Below, piece by piece: positions 61,939-64,000 of a DNA stretch of 64,000 nucleotides. The translations under genes were made by a program, and so were the position numbers. The stretch is from JBMDXB01 sp048594975 (GTDB taxonomy: Bacteria > Acidobacteriota > Vicinamibacteria > Vicinamibacterales > 2-12-FULL-66-21). Below the pieces are notes generated by a model. That model worked only from the letters and a program-made list of their open reading frames with translations. It did not search any database and was not told the origin of the DNA. Each line of letters begins with the position of its first letter. The stretch's first letter is position 1. The stretch covers positions 1-64,000 of the forward strand of contig JBMDXQ010000080.1 of NCBI GenBank assembly GCA_048594975.1, written 5' to 3'.

Positions 61939-63057
61939 CTACCGCGGGTGCCCGAATTCCGCCGCGCGCGGAATGAGATCGGACATGAGGGCGTCGGGCA
62001 GGTCGGTGTGCCAGTAGCCGGCCAGGCGCGCGTAGCCTACGATCCCCAGGAAGATCACCGCGATCGCTGCGGCAACCATCCACGGCTGCAGGACGCGCGG
62101 ACGGCGGAAGCCGGCGCGGAGGTCGAGCGCGCCGGCGGCCGGGCAGACCGCCACGCAGGACATGCAGGCGGTGCACTCCGCCGACCGGATGGAGAGCGCG
62201 GTGTCGACCGGCAGGCCAGCCGGACAGGCGACCGCGCACTTCGCGCAGTCGATGCACTCGACCGGATCCCGGCGGATGCGCGTCGGGCTGACGAGCGCGA
62301 CCAGCCCGGTCATCGCCCCGTACGGGCAGAGGAACCGGCACCAGAAGTTCTTCGCCACGAGCGAAAGCACGACCAGCACCGCCAGCACGATGGCGGTGGT
62401 CTGTCCCATGCGCCGGAAGAAGTCGAGCATCTTCACGTCGGCGATAAGCCCGTACGGCGATGTCAGGAACTCGACAATCGCCGGCACCGGCATCGTCACG
62501 ACGACGTAGGCGAAGAGGCCGAAGAGGACGTACTTCAGGCTGCGCAGCGGGATGTCGAAGCAGCGCGGGAGCGCGAAGGTGCGGCCGAACACCGCCTCGC
62601 CCGTCTGCCACAGCCACTCGGAGAGCGTGCCGACCGGGCAGATCCAGCTGCAGAACGATTTGCGCAGCAGGAACGAGATGCCGACGAACGCGATCAGCAT
62701 GAACATCCCGGCCGCGTGGATCTCCGGCACCGCGCCGGTGAGCAGGAACGCCTTGGTGTTCATGAGCGCCGCGATCGGCAGCCATGCCTCGATGCCCGGC
62801 GGCCGGCTCACCTTGACGGTGGCGCCGCCGGTCTCGAAGTGGCGCACCCAGAGATAGAACTGCGCGCCGACCCACAGCGTGATGACCATGAAGGCCAGCT
62901 GCACGGCGAACCGCACCTGCTGCGAGACGTCGCCCCGCCGCCGCGTATAGGCCTTTTTCACGCGCGGGGCCGGCAGCGGCGCGCGGTGCGGCCGCGCCGC
63001 CGCCGCTGTCGATCGGTGGAAGGTGACCGGGACGCAACCGTCCCGAAGCATCTGCAT
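61939..63057 (-). CDS. NapH/NosH-like membrane polyferredoxin
   Basis: A 372-residue membrane protein with about five helices. Motifs CSWICPVG and CRFLCPYG flank helices as in NapH, NosR and CcoG, and the C-terminus has two [4Fe-4S] sites (CIDCAKCAVACP and CTACMSCVAVCP). In clade II nos clusters NapH/NosH-like proteins are thought to feed electrons to the Nos system in the absence of NosR. It starts 25 bases after the ric stop. Confidence 0.9.
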   Translation of the reverse strand: MQMLRDGCVPVTFHRSTAAAARPHRAPLPAPRVKKAYTRRRGDVSQQVRFAVQLAFMVITLWVGAQFYLWVRHFETGGATVKVSRPPGIEAWLPIAALMNTKAFLLTGAVPEIHAAGMFMLIAFVGISFLLRKSFCSWICPVGTLSEWLWQTGEAVFGRTFALPRCFDIPLRSLKYVLFGLFAYVVVTMPVPAIVEFLTSPYGLIADVKMLDFFRRMGQTTAIVLAVLVVLSLVAKNFWCRFLCPYGAMTGLVALVSPTRIRRDPVECIDCAKCAVACPAGLPVDTALSIRSAECTACMSCVAVCPAAGALDLRAGFRRPRVLQPWMVAAAIAVIFLGIVGYARLAGYWHTDLPDALMSDLIPRAAEFGHPR

Positions 63058-63082
63058 GACGCCCGTCCCGGCGATCCGAGCC

Positions 63083-63799
63083 TTACTCCCCTGCGAGCTC
63101 CTTGGCCTTCGGGAACAGGATGTTGTTCTCGAGGTGCACGTGGGCGTGCAGGTCCGACTCGAACGCCTCCAGTTCCAGCAGGGTGACGCGGTAGGTGGTG
63201 CAGCCGTCCTCGGGCGGAGCGTAGCCGCCGGTGAGCTCGCGGATGCGCGCCATTGCCGCGCCCGCCGACTCGTGCTCCTGTTCCATCATGTGAATCGGGT
63301 TGGACACGCGGCCGAACGGCGCAGACGGCGGCGGCGCTCCCTGCTGCGCCGCGGCGCCAAGCGCGGTAATGAACGGGAAGAGCACGCGCTCCTCCTTCAT
63401 CATGTGCGAGGTCATCTCGGCGGCGACCTCATCGAAGACGCCGGCAACCTCGCGCAGCTCCGGATGGTTCTCGCCGTGCACCGCCGCGATCTTGCGTGTG
63501 TGCGCCTGGATCGCGGGCAGCGCCTGCCGCACGTAGGCGTGGTGATTGGAGACGATGTAGCTGATGAGTGCGCCGACGTCCCAGGAGTTGAACCGCGGCG
63601 TTCGCGCGTCGGGCATCGCGCAGGCGCTGGTCAGCGCCTGGAGCACGTCGTCGGCGCTGACATTCTGCTGGCGGCAGGCGTCGCTCAACGTCGAGCCGCC
63701 CCCGCAGCAGAAGTCGATGCCGAAGCGCTGGAAGACGGCGGCGGCGCGAAAATCGGCGGCCACGATGTCGCGAACGGTTGTGTCTGTGGTGGCTGTCAT
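63083..63799 (-). CDS. ric: Iron-sulfur cluster repair di-iron protein (Ric/ScdA/YtfE)
   Basis: A 238-residue di-iron protein repairing Fe-S clusters damaged by nitric oxide and oxidants. The ScdA-type N-terminal domain has FGIDFCCGGGSTL. The hemerythrin-like part has di-iron histidines and glutamates in SNHHAYV, HMMKEERVLFP, MEQEHES and HVHLENNILFP. GGAGGAGG precedes the ATG. It is probably the first gene of the unit with the NapH-like protein, and a Crp/Fnr-type palindrome lies 50 bases upstream. Confidence 0.94.
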   Translation of the reverse strand: MTATTDTTVRDIVAADFRAAAVFQRFGIDFCCGGGSTLSDACRQQNVSADDVLQALTSACAMPDARTPRFNSWDVGALISYIVSNHHAYVRQALPAIQAHTRKIAAVHGENHPELREVAGVFDEVAAEMTSHMMKEERVLFPFITALGAAAQQGAPPPSAPFGRVSNPIHMMEQEHESAGAAMARIRELTGGYAPPEDGCTTYRVTLLELEAFESDLHAHVHLENNILFPKAKELAGE

Positions 63800-63848
63800 T
63801 CGGAAGGGCCTCCTCCAACGGAGGCTAACAGGGTCGCGGTAAGCCTCA

Positions 63849-63864
63849 TATGATCGGCGTCATG
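63849..63864. promoter_or_regulatory. Second Crp/Fnr-type operator TATGA-N6-TCATG
   Basis: TATGATCGGCGTCATG matches the nos operator at 60111 except for its last base. A -10-like TTAGCC at 63823-63828 on the minus strand would place the operator near -41 for ric. It overlaps the predicted start codons of the rightward YkgJ-like gene, so binding could repress that gene (inference). Confidence 0.5.
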
Positions 63865-64000
63865 CCCGTCCGGTGCCTGTCCGTTCACGCCGCATATCGG
63901 TGCAGGCACCGCGGCGACTGCTGCTCGGGCGTATTCGCGATCCCGGCCGAGCCGCACGTGGTCGAGCTGGTCGGACACCTCGGAATCGGCGGCGGCGATC
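63850..64000 (+). CDS. YkgJ-family cysteine cluster protein, partial
   Basis: An open frame from ATG 63850 (or 63862) runs to the window edge without a stop. It reads CLSVHAAYRCRHRGDCCSG, the pattern of YkgJ-family zinc/iron-chelating domains (a cysteine before a CC pair). Only about 50 codons are present, so the assignment is tentative. It is divergent from ric. Confidence 0.55.
   Translation, partial: MIGVMPVRCLSVHAAYRCRHRGDCCSGVFAIPAEPHVVELVGHLGIGGGD

Noticed and set aside
63796..63978. Small minus-strand frame upstream of ric
   Set aside because: It overlaps the ric promoter, operator and the divergent YkgJ-like start, and has no motif.

Overview
The window is GC-rich, densely coded DNA, most likely chromosome of an Acidobacteriota member, probably near Vicinamibacteria (inference). 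The grounds are a PadR regulator overlapping an 'orphan' duplicated-permease (ADOP-type) MacB-like gene, several secreted S9, M28, M36 and amidohydrolase-type enzymes, a PenP-like serine hydrolase, a clade II nitrous oxide reductase cluster, and many small word-repeat hairpins between genes. No tRNA, rRNA, CRISPR array, integrase or complete insertion sequence was recognised.

Left part (1-26800): an S9 peptidase with a small membrane protein; an ABC-2 type exporter pair; an MJ1316-domain protein and a GH29 fucosidase; a PAP2 phosphatase with an alpha/beta hydrolase; a VOC protein with a HAD phosphatase; an IMPDH/GMP-reductase family enzyme with CBS domains; a CoA-type Nudix hydrolase; a 1-Cys peroxiredoxin; a PAS histidine kinase; a phytase-esterase-like protein; an M28 peptidase; biosynthetic arginine decarboxylase (speA); a LytS/LytTR two-component pair; a degenerate receiver protein; a LolA-fold-like secreted protein; a GlsB/YeaQ protein; a class A beta-lactamase-like hydrolase; a DNA methyltransferase-type repair protein; and a membrane spermidine-synthase-like protein.

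Middle part (26900-45000): a large secreted M36 metalloprotease with Calx-beta and four CARDB repeats, the PadR/ADOP pair, a secreted amidohydrolase, penicillin-binding protein 1C with its usual partner alpha-2-macroglobulin (thioester type), a GYD protein and an HTH-RDD fusion.

Right part (45000-63800): a nitrous oxide respiration island read on the minus strand. From its promoter end it holds an iron-sulfur cluster repair protein (Ric) and a NapH-like polyferredoxin; a catalytically dead HtrA-like PDZ protein and a LuxR regulator; then a tight operon of GltD-like FAD/Fe-S oxidoreductase, Rieske protein, cytochrome b, pentaheme cytochrome c, nosZ, a NosB-like membrane protein, nosD, nosF, nosL and nosY. 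After a scar of broken genes come a tetraheme cytochrome, a Tat-exported ferredoxin and an NrfD-type membrane quinol module. The genes form a plausible path from NAD(P)H and quinol through a bc-type complex and c-hemes to NosZ, with NosDFYL maturing the copper centre. Two matching Crp/Fnr-type palindromes, each about 41 bases before a predicted start site, precede this operon and the ric unit. That suggests one regulon for N2O respiration and nitrosative repair, and is the most interesting regulatory signal seen here.

Two other patterns recur: -10-like boxes placed 6-8 bases before start codons (leaderless mRNAs), and imperfect hairpins built from short repeated words, one of which runs into the start of the penicillin-binding protein gene.
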